64,000 nt of DNA from Pomacea canaliculata (lineage: Eukaryota > Mollusca > Gastropoda > Architaenioglossa > Ampullariidae), in NCBI RefSeq assembly GCF_003073045.1, contig NC_037593.1:12718735-12782734 (forward strand), read 5' to 3'. The position numbers and the translations under genes were made by a program. Of the stretch, positions 62,456-64,000 are shown piece after piece. The notes under the pieces were generated by a model. The model made no database searches, was not told the origin of the DNA, and was given only the letters and a program-made list of their open reading frames with translations. Positions within the stretch are counted from its first letter, which is position 1. Every line of letters starts with the position of its first letter.

Positions 62456-62970
62456 CATGTTTTCTACATGGCTTTTAACGGAGACTTTTAGCAGACTGCT
62501 GAATTTACTGAAAGCAGCGAGACAAGCGCTTGCATAAGCTTGATTTTTCCGTATCTAAAACAATATACTCACGTTGACACACCCACACACACACTCACAC
62601 ACATTTGAATGTAAAACCAACATTTAAGGCACAAAAATTTACTTTAAGCTGGAACATTTCCCATAAAAGAAGAATGTTTTGAAAAAGATAAGAACATTCG
62701 TAGCAGAAGGCATCAAATAAATATTCCACACACATCTAATGAAGGCATAGAATTTATGGACACAAAACATCTTCTAGGCCTGTTTCATGCTTGTAGCTCC
62801 AAGTTGCTGAAGGAAGTTTCAAGTGGTAGTTGATGTGTGATGAAACCAGTTTCTTGCCATTAACAACCACATCATTGAAAATATTTGCCCTTTGTTGATA
62901 TTTAATACTGCTCTCTCAATTACTACTACCGTTACTCTGCTTCGTCTCCATTGCTATTGCATCCTTACAG
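62456..62970. other. Spacer between the Tigger-like remnant and the possible cysteine-rich exon
   Basis: AT-rich sequence with a short CA microsatellite near 62577-62605. No gene or complete repeat unit is seen. Confidence 0.5.
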
Positions 62971-63751
62971 TCACACATACAAACACACTTGAAAGCTTGT
63001 ATCAGTCCAGGATGCTCACTTTCTCTTGGCACATCATGTTTCCGCAATGTCTGGCGATACGGAGCAAGCATGGACAAGAACTGTCTTCCCGCAGGCGTCG
63101 ACAGGAAGTCAGCACTTCCATCCTCATCCCAAGGACGCCCTGCTATGACAGAGCAACCACACTTCTACTGCAATGAGGGTTGCGAGAGCCTGGGCTTGTG
63201 CTTTCACATTTCTCGTAGAGGACTAACTTCCTGTCAGAAAATCCAGACATACTCTGTCGCTGTCCCCGGCTTTGACTCCTGTCTCGGTAAGTTAACAGAC
63301 CTCAGAGATGTGTTTGTATTTTGCAGAACTTAAATGCTAGTCCTCTTCTGAAAACGCGAGGTTTTATAAAAATGGAAACTCGATATTTAGGTGTAGATTT
63401 AGGCAGATCATGAGTAAAAGCCGAAATTTCGGATTAACATATTAACATAAGATGGCTAGGAGAATTGGATTTGTTCAGCAGGCGTCACGATCCCTTTGTT
63501 TTCAATTTCAATGTTACCTTGTTATACAAAGCTTCAGTCTCTTAAAGACAAGATCACACCGTATTCATGACACTGGTTTAAAAATGGGTTGTTTGTTTAT
63601 TTATTATTTTTTGCTTTGAAAAATAAACTGGAAACATTATTATTTTTGACTTGTCACTTTTTGCTCTATGTGCTGTTGTGTGTATGTTTTCAGTCACACA
63701 GGAAACTGGCCATGGCTTGCATCTCCAAGATCCTCTTTGCTGGTGTTTGGG
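62971..63751 (+). CDS. Possible two exons of an unrecognised cysteine-rich protein
   Basis: A segment 62971-63286 lies between a CTTACAG acceptor and a strong CTCG|GTAAGT donor. It is open in one frame (KACISPGCSLSLGTSC, then FYCNEGCESLGLCFHISRRG, SCQKIQTYSVAVPGFDSCL) with ten or more Cys. A possible next exon at 63694-63751 follows a TTTTCAG acceptor and continues in phase (VTQETGHGLHLQDPLCWCL) to a weaker GTACAC donor. I do not recognise the family. No start, signal peptide or conserved motif is visible. It could be part of a gene continuing right of the window or a chance open stretch. Confidence 0.25.
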
Positions 63752-64000
63752 GTACACAAATTTATTTAAAAATCAATTGCAGACTTACTTGCTTAGAATT
63801 TAATAAAATTAATTGGTGACATTTGACGTGACAACAAGAGAAATGTGTGAAGTCCATAAAAAGAGATGTTTCAGTCATTATGTATATGATGGACATTTTC
63901 ACTTCTTTAAATCCTCAGGCTTTTGAAGGCTTTGATGTCTTTTAAAATGCTTACAGGTTTTTCTTTTCTTAAGTCTGGATGGATGAACAGGGTGTCCAGT
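63752..64000. other. Right end of window
   Basis: AT-rich sequence with no recognisable exon. If the cysteine-rich exons are real, this would be intron. Confidence 0.4.

Overview
The window looks like nuclear DNA of a lophotrochozoan animal, most likely a mollusc (inference). It has spliced genes with GT-AG introns, long intergenic spacers, short tandem repeats, and LINE, SINE and Tigger-type DNA transposon remnants. It has no operons and no bacterial signals. All exon models below were assembled by hand from splice sites, reading-frame continuity and remembered family sequences.

Layout. (1) 115-2166 (+): the last three coding exons of an EndoU-family gene (XendoU/ENDOU), apparently missing two of its three catalytic residues. 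(2) 7631-15771 (+): a ten-coding-exon gene for a predicted 748-residue protein that joins an N-myristoylation motif, a NERD-like PD-(D/E)XK nuclease and a superfamily-1-type helicase. I know of no characterised animal counterpart, and it is the best candidate here for an undescribed system. (3) 15772-35046: about 19 kb with no convincing gene. It contains islands rich in CpG, E-box (CACGTG), class C (CACGCG) and CRE sites, and leads up to (4) 35047-38958 (+), a Hey-family bHLH-Orange repressor (Notch target), intact except for one apparent extra base in the Orange domain. (5) 43023-43848 (-) MRPS28 and (6) 44029-46938 (+) HDDC2 form a head-to-head pair with 180 bp between start codons. (7) 48675-61287 (-): PRPF6, complete in 24 coding exons (931 aa), convergent with HDDC2. 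(8) 61787-62455: a Tigger-like DNA transposon remnant just upstream of PRPF6. (9) 62971-63751: a possible unrecognised cysteine-rich exon pair.

The genes do not form one pathway. By eye the window divides near 39-43 kb. The left part (EndoU, nuclease-helicase, Hey) has CpG-rich exons. The right part (MRPS28, HDDC2, PRPF6) is AT-rich with CpG-poor exons, as expected where housekeeping gene bodies are methylated in invertebrates. Mobile elements are mostly old fragments: LINE reverse transcriptase pieces at 28.1-28.3 kb and 56.3-56.8 kb, two tRNA-derived SINEs at 45.0 and 51.2 kb, a MITE-like element at 46.4-46.7 kb, and short retroelement tails.
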